Shown: positions 46,301-61,300 of the stretch, piece by piece
Layout of the letters: each line of letters opens with the position of its first letter
Position numbering within the stretch: position 1 is the first letter of the stretch
Assembly (NCBI GenBank): GCA_030765045.1
Contig: CM060967.1
Location: forward strand, 25,184,284-25,248,283
From: Tenodera sinensis
Lineage: Eukaryota; Arthropoda; Insecta; Mantodea; Mantidae
Direction of reading: 5' to 3'
DNA: 64,000 nt
Position numbers and translations under genes: made by a program
Notes under the pieces: model-generated
The model's database searches: none
Told to the model about the DNA's origin: nothing
Seen by the model: the letters and a program-made list of their open reading frames with translations, nothing else

Positions 46301-49300
46301 GTCAGCTGTGCCAATTTGTAAATCCTTCTAGAACCTGAGAACACTTTTCTTGTATTATTGAATTTATACTAGGTACCAAAGGTACAATGCACCTATATAT
46401 GCCTCTCCAATGTACGTCATGTGTATTTAATGTCTGTCTTCCTTTTTTGTACCTTTCCTCAAATTACAAAATATAAATATTGCTATCAACAAATAGGCAA
46501 ATACATACTTTACATTACCTTCAACACAAGAATAACTATAAAACATATTTGAACCATCTCAAAAAACATGCATCTACTAATATAACAAATATTTACACTA
46601 TAGGCTTGACTTATCTTTTATATGTGGTGTTAAGTTGTTGAATAATTTAACACCAACTTAAGTTTCACCAAACTTCCTGGTATTGTTCAGTGAAGTCTGG
46701 TGAAACTTAAGCCGGTGATTAATTATTCAACAATTTAACACCATATATAAAACATAAATGAAGCCTATAGTCTCTATATATTTGTTATATTAGTACATTT
46801 AATTTGCTTCACTGTTAATAGCTTCAGTTTTTCATTAAATATGCCATTTCTTTAAACTTGAACCCATTCAAACATACTGCTACAGTACTATGGCCTACGT
46901 GAGATTTATTTAGGGTACCATTCCCTAGGAGTGAGTGAGTGTGTTGGGTTTAAGGGCCCGTCGACAACTTGGTCATTAGGGCCCCGAGTCCAAAAGTAAA
47001 ATTACGTACGGTCAAGTGTTAAAACATTACCCATTAAAAACTAAAAATCTAAATAGATAAAAGCAGCTAAATAACTATTAAAACGTTGCATTTAAAATGC
47101 TAAAAACTGAAACTTAAAATTGCTACAAAGTAAAAAACGCTAAAACGTTAAAAAACCCAAAAATATGGCAATCTAAAAGGCTAAAATCTCTGAAATAAAA
47201 TAACCTTACACTTGCTTCATAAAATCAATTGTGGAACAAAACCGCAGGACTGTATTAACAGATACTGAGTCGTTGCCTAAAACTGACAACAGTGTAAGGC
47301 CCAGGCCAACGGACTGGCGCTCACGAGCGTATCGCGGACAATCAAGAAGGACATGTGTGACAGAGATTGGAATATTACATGTAGTACAGACAGGCTCCGG
47401 ATCACCACGCAAAACGTGTCCATGCGTGGCTCGGGTATGGCCTATCCTCAGGCGGGTTAAAACCACTTCTTCCCGCCTGGAATTCCTGCAGCTGGTATGC
47501 CAGGGTTGTGCCGTGTCCTTGATTGTCCGTAACTGAGTGCCAGATAACACTTCCCAAGATTCCTGCCAGAGAGCAAATAGATGGCGACGGAAATATTTCT
47601 GCACATCTATATAGGGGAGCGTACAGGTGGAATACTCCAGAAGGCGACATGCAGACTTTGCAGCCGCATCCGCCGCCTCGTTGCCCGGATTATCCACATG
47701 GCCTGGGATCCACGTAAAAACAAACTGGTATCCGCCCATTCCCTAGGAGGAATGGAACAAGGGATGGAACCACAGGAGACAACAGGCTGATGGTATAAAG
47801 GCTACAGAGATGTGCAGAACTCCCTAACAGTTTCTGACACAAGGAACCATCCCAACTGCCCAGAGAGGGCAATGAATGACCCATGCATTCAGGCAGCTCT
47901 CTTATATCTAAAAATAGTACTGTATTCTTGAAGCAAGCATCTGTGCTATCTGTCTGGCACCACTTCATGCCACAAAACCTAAAAGCACATCTGAAAGATG
48001 AAAAAGAAATGGAATTAAATTAAAGTAAGAAAATTGTGGTAGATGAAAAGCTGCCCTTGTATTCTCCTTTTACCAGGAAACTTCAAAAACATCCAAGGTC
48101 AGGGTGGGAAGTCAATGGGAATTGAACCTGTGACCCTCCTGAACATGTGCCTTACATGTCACCATGGAGTCACTCCACTTGCTAGGTAAATAAATTACAT
48201 TATGGGTATTTTATCCTAATATTACTTACCTAAACTATGTGTATGTGTTCGATATGCAAAAGGATGAATAACTTTATTCTCAGAGATGGTGCATGAAGAT
48301 TCCATTCTCTCTACAGACATGGGAGGAATCCTGCCACTTGTACCCAGAAGAATAACGCCAGCCTGCTTCTGAAGTCTATCAAAACATATACAGAATGAGT
48401 CAGAGTAATACCAAATAATTTTAAGGCGTGATTCAGGGATTATATTTAAATATTTTCTTATAGTGAATGTTTGTCTGCAAAGTCGTGTTATCGAGCTAGA
48501 GGACATTTAAGTTTTTGAAACACTGCATTGGGTTACATGAAATTTTGTCACTTACCTCCTTGTTCCCCCTTTGGTATTGTAATATCACTGGTGTTTTGTT
48601 CTCTATGCATTTTTGAATATCACTTGTATTCTGTTTTTAACATTGTTTATATCACCATTAACCTAAAACTTGCACTTTGTTCCATAAACCATAAAGGGAT
48701 TCTGTTGCATATTACACAGCACATTGTGGTTCTGGTTATCAATCATAGCTATCAGCATATGTTAAACTGCTCTGTTTATTGGAAGGGCTTTCAGTTTGAC
48801 AGCCCATTATAAAGTACACAGTGCATACAAGTCAGTCTTCGGTGACTAGAAGCCTGCACGAACAACCATGAGCGTCGGCAGACATTTTTCCAGGGGGGGG
48901 CCATATGTTTGAAATTTGCAATCAGATAATATCAATTCACTATTTTACTGTCAAAATTTATAATATTCGTTGCATATAACCATGTTAATTTGTGTTAAAT
49001 AGAAATTGATCTTTTAAAATAGTAGTTTAATAGTCAGTAATTGATTGCACATTAAGTTGACCAACTTCCAGGGAGGGGCTGCGGCCCCCCCCCTTCGCGA
49101 CGCCCATGCGAACAACAATATATGCGTATTATCTCGACCCAGTTCAAGCACTAGAGCCAGCTGACTTTCCACCCGGATTACAATTGGTCCAGCTTCATAA
49201 ATGTATTGGTGCTGGTCCTCATAGCCATGGTCACTAGAGCATGTGGCTTTGGCGCTCCACCATGTAGAGGGTTATGGGTTCAAGTCCTGCATTGGGCATG

Positions 49301-52300
49301 GGTGTTTGTGGTTACACTTTGTCTAGATTGTCGAGACATTCCCCTACTCCTGAAGCGTAGGTACACAATAGAAGAGACGTGCCCACTTGCATAATAGGAG
49401 CTCTCACTGTGGTAACTACACAATAATTGTTTATAATATGTGAACACACACCGCTTGTGTATGTGACTGCCCGAGTTCAGACATTACTCGCTTGTTCCCC
49501 ATCACTCCTGTTACTTCTTAATTTCTCCTCTCTTGTGCATGTGGAGTGTCACCACGGTCTGGACAAACTGTTCATGTGAGTGTGTGTATGTTCCTGAAAG
49601 TATGAGTGAGGAAGTAAATGAGTGTGTGTATCTGTGTGAACTTAGCAAAAATGAAATCAATAATCTGGATGGCCAAATGGTCCTTGGTGACTAAAGGCCA
49701 ATATGATTAACCAAGATTTCCTCCAACCATATTGCTTTTACATGAGGGCTGGGCACAGGCAAACCCTAGCGTTACAAATTATCAATACCAGTTTGCAGTG
49801 AACATCTAGACTGGTATTGCAAATGACACACTCATAAGGCTCTGTTTACTACCTCCACATTTTCCTGTTGTTTTTACAACATACTTCGCCAGGACTTCCT
49901 AAGGGACTTCCTTTAGGAATATGCCAGTTAATATCGAATATCGTTCAAAGGCGATGGGGCATTATGCCTGTGCGTAAGGGATTTCTTAAGTGCAATGTAT
50001 CGTGATAGCTGAATTAGTAGATGAGCACCAGTATTATAGTCAGAACGTTTGCCAGATCTAACCTCTTTTTACTTTCTCTACTGGTAAGTAGGGGAAGTAT
50101 TGTATTCCACCCAAAAATTCGAAGTCGAGATTTCACCGGAAATACATGTTTTGAGGCCCCCTGAATCCAAAAAAAGCATTTTTAGAAAATGGTCCGTGTG
50201 TGTGTCTGTGTGTCTGTCAGTCTGTGGACAGCATAGCTCAAAAACGAAAAGTCGGTTAAAAACCAAAGTTGGTATTTAAGTTTAATGTCGTTCAAGGATG
50301 TGACATGAAGATTTTGAAGAAAATAGCCCCACCCTAAACTACCCTTTACTTGGAAAATTTTTCGAAAATTTTGATTTTCTTGAAAATGGCTAAAACGATT
50401 TTGATTAAAATGTCATATATTTGAGATATTTTTATGACAAATGAAATGTATATCTTGAATTTTCTGGCTATAGCCCCTGTAGTCGTATTTACTCTGGACG
50501 ACTTTTGCATAACTGGTAAACCGTTAGAGATAGTCCAAATTATACTATACAAAAAATGTAGATCTTGCTAAAATACACAATTTATGTCTCAATAAATTTT
50601 CTTGTAGGGTGAACCATTTCAGAGATATACCTTGTTATGTGTGTGAGTTTCGGAAAACTTGGAACTTTCGTGAAATGGGGCATCATTGTTCATTTTTTTA
50701 TATGTTACGTGTACAAAGAGAACGGAATCTCAAAGCTTTAAAAGATTTGACTATCGCACAAAGCCTACTGTATTCCAATATTCCCCTTGCACCTACAAGG
50801 AAATAAGCAATAAGATAATTTGTACAAATGTTTATTTTAACTAACACGAAGAAGATATAGGAATAAGAGTTTGTAAGAATGGTTAGTACAAGAGTAGAGA
50901 AAGTCATGTGAGTGCAACACATCAGATTTTTTTTTTTTTGCCTTTGGGTACATACTCAGACTCTTGTGTGTGAGATACTAGTTAATAGTGGAGAGGAGCT
51001 AATGAGGAGGATCTTTGTAGCATTTGATGCTATTCGTAATATACCAGGTATTTTTTAAAGAACTCTGCAATCATTATTGTAATGCTATCAATTATGCTCT
51101 GAAGTCCAATGCCGTCATTTTGAACATCTTTTATAAACACTTATTTACTTATATCTTCCTTTCATAGAAGTTCAATTCTTGTTTTTTGTTTTTATTTTAA
51201 CTATGTTTGAAGCCTTTTAATGGTGGAGAAAATTTGAACAGTGGTAGCATTTACATATATTATTGATAATAACGTGCATCATAGAGCTGTTCTAAGGTTT
51301 GACCTCTTTAGAGCTCATGGATTTCATAATTACATCAGGATTTAAAAGAGAGTTTTGTACATAACCACTCTTATTTCAAAACTCTCCAAATGCCTTGTAG
51401 TAAAAATGTGTAGCGATCAGTTTGGCAGAATTTCATCTAAACCAATGCTGTGTTTCAAAAAATTTAATGCCATCTAGCTCAACAAGACGTTTGCGAACAT
51501 ACTTTCACTAAAAGGAAATACTCACATATAACCCCTGAATCACATCTTAAAATTATTGTTATTCTGACTCACCCTGTAAACGTGCATACGATAAAGTTGG
51601 ACAGTGGTAAAAATTGTAATGTACTGAATAATGAACCATTTGTATTGCTCAATTCTCAAACAACAAAGTTTCTTGTAAGTTTATTAAGCTCACACTTTTT
51701 GTTGACTTAGGATCATGAAAACTATTTTATTTTGTTACAAATACATTTGCACATTCACAGATGAAAATTTGAAACAAACAATACATTCTGGGGATATTAA
51801 ATACATAACTAGCTTAATTGTATCTTCATACATCATTACCATAAAACCAAAGTACCTTTTAATGTGTACTTCAATAGCTTTTCACTTTAATGTAGGGTTG
51901 CCAGAGTTTGCAAGAAAAATTGGAATAATTTTAAACATACTAGACTTATGTTAATATATGAAAGGAAGCTAGAAACAGTGATATGTTTTTGAATTTTCTT
52001 AATGTTCAGCCAAAATGAGTAACATTGATTTCATTTATGTTTTACTTGCACAATATGTTTCAGAAAACAATTGTGCCCAACACAAGATGTCCAACTGAAG
52101 TTGAAGTTCCTGTAGTGGCGATGGTCTGCTGAGGTGACATCTTGAGGTTGTGAAATGTTCTTCCAGAGCGAGTCTCGATGGTAGTAAATCAAAAGTCATT
52201 AACTATGGGATATGTTTTAAAATGATCTTCTCCAGTGTGTCCAGTTATACAACAGAATTGGACACATAGGAAATCTTCATTTTAAAATGCAGCCCACATC

Positions 52301-55300
52301 TAATGTATTTTCATTTGCTGCCATCAAGACCTGCTCTGGAAGTACATTTCACAACCACGAGATATCACCAAAACAGAAACTCCAACAACACAGAAAACTT
52401 GCACTTGGTAAAATGCCTGATTTAAAAGGGTTATTGTGATAGGATAAATTATGCAATAAATTATGCAACTTCAACTACATTACATTCAACAGGATTAAAC
52501 TCCTAAAATTTCTAAACTTTTTGTGCACCTTAAACCAAAATGTAGGGAAGTAAGCTAAACTGAAGCTAAGCTCATCATAAGTTGGATACCTGATGATGAG
52601 AACAACTGTTTCTTGAAACATGTATTAGTAAAACATAAGTAATGTCTGTGTTACCAATTCAACATCAAGAAAATACTTAACTTAATGACAAAATCCACAG
52701 ATGTCCAGCCATCAGCTAGAACTCAGTGGCAGTAAAAACCTCAAAAATGTGTTTCTAGCTATACAGATAATTAGATCTTCCTTTCATAGAAGTTTGAAAA
52801 CAGTGTTGTAATTAATAAAATAAATTAAGATAATTAGATATCTGCAATTTACCAACATACAAATCCCTAAAACAATTTTAATGCTATTTAAGAAAATTCT
52901 TAAGAAGGTTTAAAACACAAATATCAATAACTTAGTGACACGAACACCTCGATTGAAAGGTGATCTTTTGTGCCTATGTCCCTGACAGGGAACCCCCCCA
53001 GGAGGATGCATGAGGCAAATGGATCCTACAGGCAGCTGGAATGTTGTCACAACAGAGCAGGTGGCAGGGTCCCTACATTTTCCCACATAGAAGCACCTCA
53101 GCTGGCTCCCCTCGCACCCTCAGGCTTGTGCCATCCACAGGGGGCCCAGAAACCAGTGGATTGCCTTCCAATCCAGGAGAGGAGATTTCCAGAGCACATA
53201 AGTTCCCCCCAGTGTGCTGTGTCGCTTGCTACTACTTGCTTGGGTAACCAGAACATTTATGGAAATGTAGGACACAATGGTAAAAAATGTAGGGCATTTG
53301 ATAGAAATATAGGACATTGTCAGTCATCCAAAAATAATGTAAAGTTATAATTTAAATTCTATTTATATATACTCACATATTCATTTGTATTTTCTTAACA
53401 CTCTGAAACACTAATTGTTCTTTCACACAAAATGTGTATGCTAAAGTTGGAAAAGTAAAATCAGCAAACCGTAACTGATCAACACAAAGATGTTTCAAAT
53501 AAGATATATACGACCTAATCATTTTAAAAAATTCTGTCTTGCAAGACTGGAATGCAGTGTTTTAAAAACCAAATTTATTCTCTTCCAAGAAAACTGCTTT
53601 CTAAAGTTATCAGTATTTGTAATCAATATACTGACATGCTAGATAACACATTACTAATTCTAATATCATTTAGCAAAACACATTTCATTTAGTTCTTGAA
53701 AATCTGAACACAATGTAATTGTATACAGATTCATTTAGTTTAATAACCACACTCTTATTATTGATTATTAATAAATTGTACTATTATAATTATTACAATA
53801 ATACTTACGGTCGCTCTGTGTAATGAAGAAACACTCCTGAATTATCTGTCTTGTCACCTACAAAATGAAAAACCAGACTTAAGTGGCTGTATAAATTATG
53901 CTGCTATTGTTTCAAGCAAAAAAGAGTGACCAGCTGTATTTTCACCTGATAATCCAAGAAGAATTATCTCAATAAAAGTACCATTTATATTAACCCTGCA
54001 TTAGTTAATTTCAGTTTATTGAATAACAAAGGAAAGGGTTATGCTGGGAGGGTAGGAAAGTTCAGAATGGGTTGCACTATGTTTTGTCTGTCTGCATTCT
54101 CAATGCTCATTGCCATCTGCTGCTATCATAAAAAGGCCTGCTTGAAACCATACAACATTTTAAAAACTACTTTTAAAGGCTTTACTTGCCAGTTTTATGA
54201 AAGGAAATTCTGAAACTGGCCACCATTATTGTCCATATATTTTTGGCATCTCTTTAGGAAACTAACCATCACTCGCCATAGTTCATGTTGAGAAATGCTT
54301 AAATACTTATTTTTTCAACATCAAGGCTCTCCATGAATATTTCTTTTCATTATACCTTATATTCTATCACATTTTGCTGATATTCCCATTATATGCAATG
54401 GAATATTATTTTATAGTTATTACTAGGCTTCAGTCACGGTTGCAAATGACGTTATGTTGAGAGCTACTTTACTGTATTTGTTTGCACTTCATGTTTGATG
54501 ACAGTAGAGGAGGTAGGGAAGAGGAGAGTGATACACCACTACAGTAACCTGTTTGTAAAGCAGTGTGACTGTGACTGTACCTATCCTGTTAGGTAGGGGT
54601 GGTAGAAAACCTCCCTGCAAGCATAACTTAAATGCCATCAACTGCAATGCAACCAGTGTCTAAGCCTAGTTATTACTATGTCTAATAACACCAAGTTATT
54701 TTACAATATGCCTCACTTTAAATCTCCTTAAAATTCCTTTTATTTACTTTTTATTTGTGCTAAGCTCTTTGCAGCGTTTATATGGCCTACAGCTAACTCA
54801 TGTTCTAGTCTAGGTCATATAAACTAATAAATAGAGCTTAGGTTTTTAGGTAAATACATATTTTGTTTGCGTCCTAATATGAACTTGAAACTGAGTTTAT
54901 TGTTCTGGATATTTACACCACAGCAAAAATTTTAAAGTTTTATTTCATGTATAAATTCATATTTTCTGAATTTTTTATGCACATAAGTATCTTCAGAGAT
55001 TCACATAAATTACACAAAAATCAATTCATAATTATTTATAAAATAATTTTCACTTATTTACACAAAATCACTTTAAAGCAGCAGCAGAATTATTTTAAAC
55101 AAGCCACCATGTACTTCTTGAATGCTTAATTACACAAATAGCTAGATATTGGAATTTATTATTCCTTATTGGAAGAACTGATACATCAGCCTCCAGGTGG
55201 AAGAAAGTATAAACATTCTGCTACATGAGCCTGCAAGATAATAATGGGGAACTCCTTCACTGCACCTGTTAATGCTTCACAGCCCACCTAGTATATACAC

Positions 55301-58300
55301 TGATATTAAACTGTATAGTCAATTAGTCATTTGTGAATCCAAAAAGTTTATATGTTTTAGTCGTGTTGCATTGGTAAATTATAGTTTTAAATTCACAGTG
55401 GATTAAACATGCCCAGAGTTAAAAGTTACCATGTGCCACCATATACTGCAGAATTTAACAGTATTTTCACTTGCAATGGTAATACTTTGCAAAAAGTAAA
55501 CAAAAGTCTCAATGATTCAGTGCCAAGAATCTCAGCAGGACCTTCCAAATTTTCAGTATATTATGAGGATTTGTGCAGAGCATTAGTTTCAGTAAACATA
55601 CCCATTTTGAAATTGAACCAATCTCAGTTTAAAACATTCATGACAAAATAAACAAATAAATAAAAGATAATTGTATTTTTAAAAAGTTTACTTACCATCC
55701 ATGGGCCAATAAAAAATTTACAAAGATTTTTAAAGAATACGGAATAAATTTAGTCCCTCAAAATAAATTTAATATGCAAATTATTATTTATTTATGCCAA
55801 CAAACTTACGGTTGGTGTTTTTAAACACACAAGCCGTATGTGGGCAAAGTTTGAGAGGTAGAAGTGGAACTTAAAAATTCAATGACACAACTGGGATTTG
55901 TTTGTATTTCTCCTGGTAACTGGTTTGAGAATTTAATGCCATTCTGGCAGTTTGTCACAATAGCTCAGTGGTTAGAGCAGCCGCCCGGTAAGCGGAAGGT
56001 CTGTGGTTCAAATCCCAGTTGTGGCATTGAATTTCTAAGTTCCAGTTTTACCTCTCAATCTTAATATGCAAAATTTACTAAATTTTTCTAAAAAAGATAA
56101 AATACCAAATTATAAAAAATCTGGCATTTATCAATTTAGCTGTTTGGATTGTGACAAGGTTTATATTGGTAAAACTAAACGTCATTTAGAAACCAGAATA
56201 AAAGAGCATTTTAGAAATATTAAATATAAACAAACTGATAAATCAGCTGTGGCAGATCACTTTTGGTCATTTAATCATGAAATTAATCCAGAAGTTAAAT
56301 TATTAAAACAATTAAATGGACCTATAGATTTAATGGTTTGGGAAAAAAATTTTATTTTAAAAAACAGGAACCGTGTTATGAATTTCGAAACACCTATAGA
56401 TTGTATCTTCCTTTCATAGAAGTTTGAAAACAGTTTTGTTGTAATTAATTTAATTTAAAAGGTGAGTCAATTAATAACACTGAACAACATTTACAACATA
56501 TTTTTCTGGGGCGCGTTTCGAAGGTTAATTTATTTAATTTCGACATTCCTCAGAGAGACATTTTCAGTAAGTTCATTGAACCGCCACCAGAAGAAACACC
56601 AGAAGAAGCATCACCATCTGCACCATGAAACACCATGGAAACCCAGTTATTGTCCGGTTGATAATGGAGGAAAGTTAACCTTCGAAACGCGTCCCGGAAA
56701 AATATGTTGTAAGTGTTGTTCAGTGTTATTAATTAACTCACCTTTTAAATTAAACCTATAGATTGTATTTATAAATTTTGTTTTCAGAGATTGGTAATTA
56801 AAATGAGCATCAGTATCTATGTTTTTTGTTTTCAGAGATCTGTAGATTTGGCAGCAAATTTGTTTGTATAGCTTTGAGAATGAGTTGGAGTCAACTTGAA
56901 ACTTGAGTCAGTTTTGCAACAAGAACTTGCAACATTACTAAGATAAGTAAAGTTTTTAGTTTCTAATTTATTCTTGCTTTAGAATCTTGTTGCTTCACTG
57001 TTAATAGCTTAAATTTCCTTAATTTACTTTAGAAATAATGACACACTTGATGAATCAATTTTGCAAATTTATTTTTTCAAATAACTACAAAGAAACTGTG
57101 ATGTATATACCATACGCAAAATTTGTGCTAATGAAAAATTATTGGCGAGCATAGATGAAACTCTAGATTCTACTCGCAACAAAATTGGAAATTGTTGTTC
57201 TAGGGGTATTCAAGAATGATTCTGAAATTTCAAAGTCACCTTTTCTACTGATTTGTCAAGACATGCCTGCTGCAAACATTGTGATTGTTGCTAGAGTATT
57301 TAATGAAACAATGCAATGGAAAAAAGTGTTCATTAAGTCACCTAAAAGAATTGAAATTTTTCAGAACAAAAATCCAAACACTCCAGTGCTTTCTGCACTT
57401 ATGGTCACTTGCTGGGGAACACGATTGGCCATACATCAGTACTGCATAGAAAATCTGGATGGTTTTGCTGCTGTCATAAATGAATTAAATTGTAGAGATG
57501 CCACTTCAATTAAAATTCTTAAACTAGCATACATTTCCACAAATCTGTGTTTCCTTTGTGATTTTATAAAGAAACTGCAATCAGTAGGAATGCCTTTAAG
57601 AGAAGCAGTTCAAGTAGTTCAGGATGTGGAAGAAAACTGAATGTTCTTTCTGATGCTGCACAAAACTTAAAAGAAAATGCTAGGAAGTGTTCGAAAATAG
57701 TGGATTTAACATAATGTGTAAAATTTCAAATTTGTTGGATGGACAACATGAAGAAATTATTGATGTGAGTGTGAGTGACATTCCATATTATAATTATGCC
57801 AGACTTCTTGTGATTGGAGCGATCATTTTCGAAATTCAAGACAGTTCATGTCAATTGTCAATCTTTCGGGATGGAAAATTTGAGGAATCGTGTGGTTGTA
57901 TACTGTAACTCTACAGTTACAGATGATCACATCTTAAAAAAATATTTTATTTTTGGCACATATTTTTTACATTTTAGCACATAAAAATACTTTCCAAGTT
58001 TTTAGCGCCTAAAAATCTGAGCTCTAATAATAAATAATAGTGTTTTCTATAACTATTGTTGATAGCTCATACACCATTGTTACTAAACTAAATTATACTT
58101 CATAATTTTACAAACTAGTTTGTGCTGCAATTTAATTTACTAATTTATTAACCCAGGGTGATTTCTTCTTAACCCTAAGTGAGAACTTTATTAAATTATT
58201 AATCTGAGATTGTTTAAAAAGCAAAGGGGAAGGGGAACCCAGTGATGTGTTACATTCACATGAATTTTGCTATCCAGTCTTTGTCATCTTTTTCTTAACC

Positions 58301-61300
58301 TCTCCGTATGCAGGACTTACACTTCCTAGGTCTCAGAGGCCTATTGGGGAGCAGACAAATACATGGACCAGACAGAGTGGAGACCTAAAAGCAAGTGGTC
58401 AGCCCAGCACCGGATAAGAGAATGACGAAGGGGATAATATGAAATGCAGATTAAACGGATGATTGGAAAGGTGATAATGGAGCAATTGGTGCAATCAGTG
58501 GCAAGGAAAACAGGAGAACCTGGAGAAAACCCACTCAGACACTGCTTCATCCACCACGAATACCACATGCGGTTCAACCGTCTTGGTGACAGGTGAACGG
58601 TCCAACTGTTCAGTCATGGCACTGTCTTCAAAAACCATTCTTACAAAAGCTTATTCTTCTATCTATTTATGCTACTTGAGATAAAGACTTACAGAAATTG
58701 TCTTATTACATATATTCTTGTAGGTACAAAAGGAATAAGGACTTAAGTGAATCAAATGTTTTAAGAATGGGTCGCTATGTGATGGTGTTGAAATTCCATT
58801 CTCTTTGCAAGTTTGCAGGATGGTGGAAGGTGATTTTGCAATTGAAAAAGTATGAAGTGATAATCCATACTTATAATGAAGACTATCCTGGAAATGGACA
58901 ATGCGATAAAAATGTTATTGCACCTATGATTTTGTAAAAAGTACATCTTTAGTGTGCAAGTTATTGTCTCTTACAATTTATGAAAAAATCCATTCAGAAC
59001 GGTCGGCCTCTCAGCCTATTCCCAGGAAATTCAAGTGATACATTTTATTTGTAATGATAATATCTTAAACATTCAGTAGTGTCACCGCGCCCCCCGCATC
59101 TAATTGCCGACAGCCGCAATTGTCACCCATCGCATTATTGTCGGCACTACCGCAAAGGAGCCGAAGGAAAGAGACAGAGAATGGCCGCATTGTTGGGGCG
59201 CTTGCCGAAAGAGAGAAAAGGATAGAGGCTACTGGAATCTTCTACTTTGTACTCCAGCGCAATAAGTGAACGTTCCTGAAGCTTCCAGAATAGTGCCTGG
59301 GAGATATAAATAGCGGTAAAGTGCGACAGAAGAGTCAGTCAGATGTATGTGAAGGTTGAGTAGTAGTGCCGACGGAGAAGGGACAGTTCTTTGTGTTACG
59401 AGTTCGGAGTCGTGCTGTTGGAGAATCGAAAAAGACTTTCTTGTTGCAACGAGTGTACAAAGTTACTGTTTACGGAAATAAAAGTGTTTCTTTATCTCGA
59501 CTACATCTGTCGTATTTACTTCACACCCCCACCAACCAAAAAGTTACAGTATTTTCATCAAAATCATTAGTCACTTTTAAGAAAATAATAATAACAACAA
59601 TAAAAAGAAACTTTTTCCAATTAAAAGATGCTTTAAGATGGGGGATTTTCTAGAAAATCTTTGTGCTGCATCCTTGGAGAATGTTAAACTTAACTACCAA
59701 GTTTGGTATATAACCAAGTTTTCATTTTTGAGTTATGCTGTTATCAAATACACAGACCTTTTTCTAAAATATTTTTGATTCAAGGGACTTTAAAATTTGT
59801 ATTTCCATTGAAATTCTGGTGTCAAATTTTTTTGGAGGAATGCAATACTTCATCTACTTACTATAGGTAGGCAGCAGAGAAATTAATAAGTGATGTTTAA
59901 GGGCCTAATCAGTGAATATGGGAAGAGCTGCAATATTACAGGACACCTGCTTAATCCACCCAGACATCTTGCAGCTACAACATGAGCACTGTTATCTGAA
60001 GAGAATCACCTTTTAAACATAATCTAAATAGTAAAGTACAGCAAATTGTCACATAAACTGCAACTTTAGCTTTATTAGCCACAGCCTAATGCATGAGCAG
60101 TCATGAGTTACGAGGCTTTCAAGCAATTTGCATATGCATCACTGAGTTACAATGTCATTATTTTTATAGTGATAAGTGCAGCACATTATGGCACATTACC
60201 TGGAATAGCATGTGAGTAGTGAACCTGTAGAACTAGATAACGTATGGGTGATTTCCCTCCAACTTTGAAGCCCACACCTTGAGGCAGATTTAGTGGAGGC
60301 GCATCCCTTGCCCAGGCATATATTACCTGCAAAAATTAAACAAGCTTTATGAATCTAGAAAAATTAGTAATTATAGGTTAGGAACTGTGACATTAAGAAA
60401 TCATGGGGATCTTAAAAGTCTTATTCTAAACTTCAGCTGTTAATGGTTCAATTCTGTCCGGAATTGCATGCAAAATAGATTGTATCAAAATCCTTTTCCC
60501 TCAACAAACATTAAAATTTGGACTAACAAAGAGAATCCTTAACCCCTAGTGCAACAGCCCTTCGCAGGTCAAGAGTCCTTAGTGTATCAAAAATGCTTTT
60601 GACCTTCTAGAAGCAATCAAGCAATAACTGATTTATTTCCTGCTTCTCCAACAATCTGATTTATGAGTGGAAGAAACAATAGATTTTAAACATAGTTTAT
60701 TTTAGTTATACCAAAAAATTTTAATGATTTAACTTCACTCATCTTTGGTATGTATGAATTAAATTCCAATTCTAGACCAATTTTGCAAGTCAATTACATA
60801 CATTCTCATATTTACTGAGGATGTGAAAAACTGACTTGCAAAATTGGTTTAGAATTGAAATTTAATTCATATTTACCAAAGATAAATGAACTTTAGTCAT
60901 TAAATACTTATTAATATTTGCTGATTTACATTGTTTTACTGTCAATAGCTTCAGTTTCCATTGTAATTATTAATTCTGAAGCATTGGCTCTTCAGTCAAA
61001 AACATTTCTGCCGAGGATGTGAGTAACTGATTTTTGCAACTGATGTACAACTGAAATTTAATTCTTAAGTACCAAAGTTAAATGAACTTTACTCACTAAA
61101 TATGTTGTTAGCTAATGCTGGATTTCTGACAATGAAGTCATTAATCCTCTTGCTCTCCAATATTTTTCACTGATGGATGGGGCACTAGAAGTGGCTGGGC
61201 ATATTTGAAGGTGGTCTCGGTCCATTTCCTCTTGCAGATCACATAGAGGACAGAGTGGTGAAGAATATATCCCAATTCTGTTTAAATGTTTTGCCAGACA

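Larger units (their letters stand above)
55409..57908 (+). pseudogene. hAT transposase relic, interrupted
   Basis: The N-terminal part (55409-55651) reads YHVPPYTAEFNSIFTCNGNT and PILKLNQSQFKTFMTK, with the BED-type finger deleted between them. The catalytic and C-terminal parts (about 57130-57740) read SIDETLDSTRNKIGN, SPKRIEIF, TCWGTRLAIHQYCIENLDGF and GMPLREAVQVVQDVEE. The pattern W(G)TR...AENF...LPL is that of an insect/vertebrate hAT group. It has frameshifts near 57190 and 57640 and ends in a shifted NYARLLVIG. A foldback SINE and Penelope-like sequence lie between the two parts. Confidence 0.7.
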
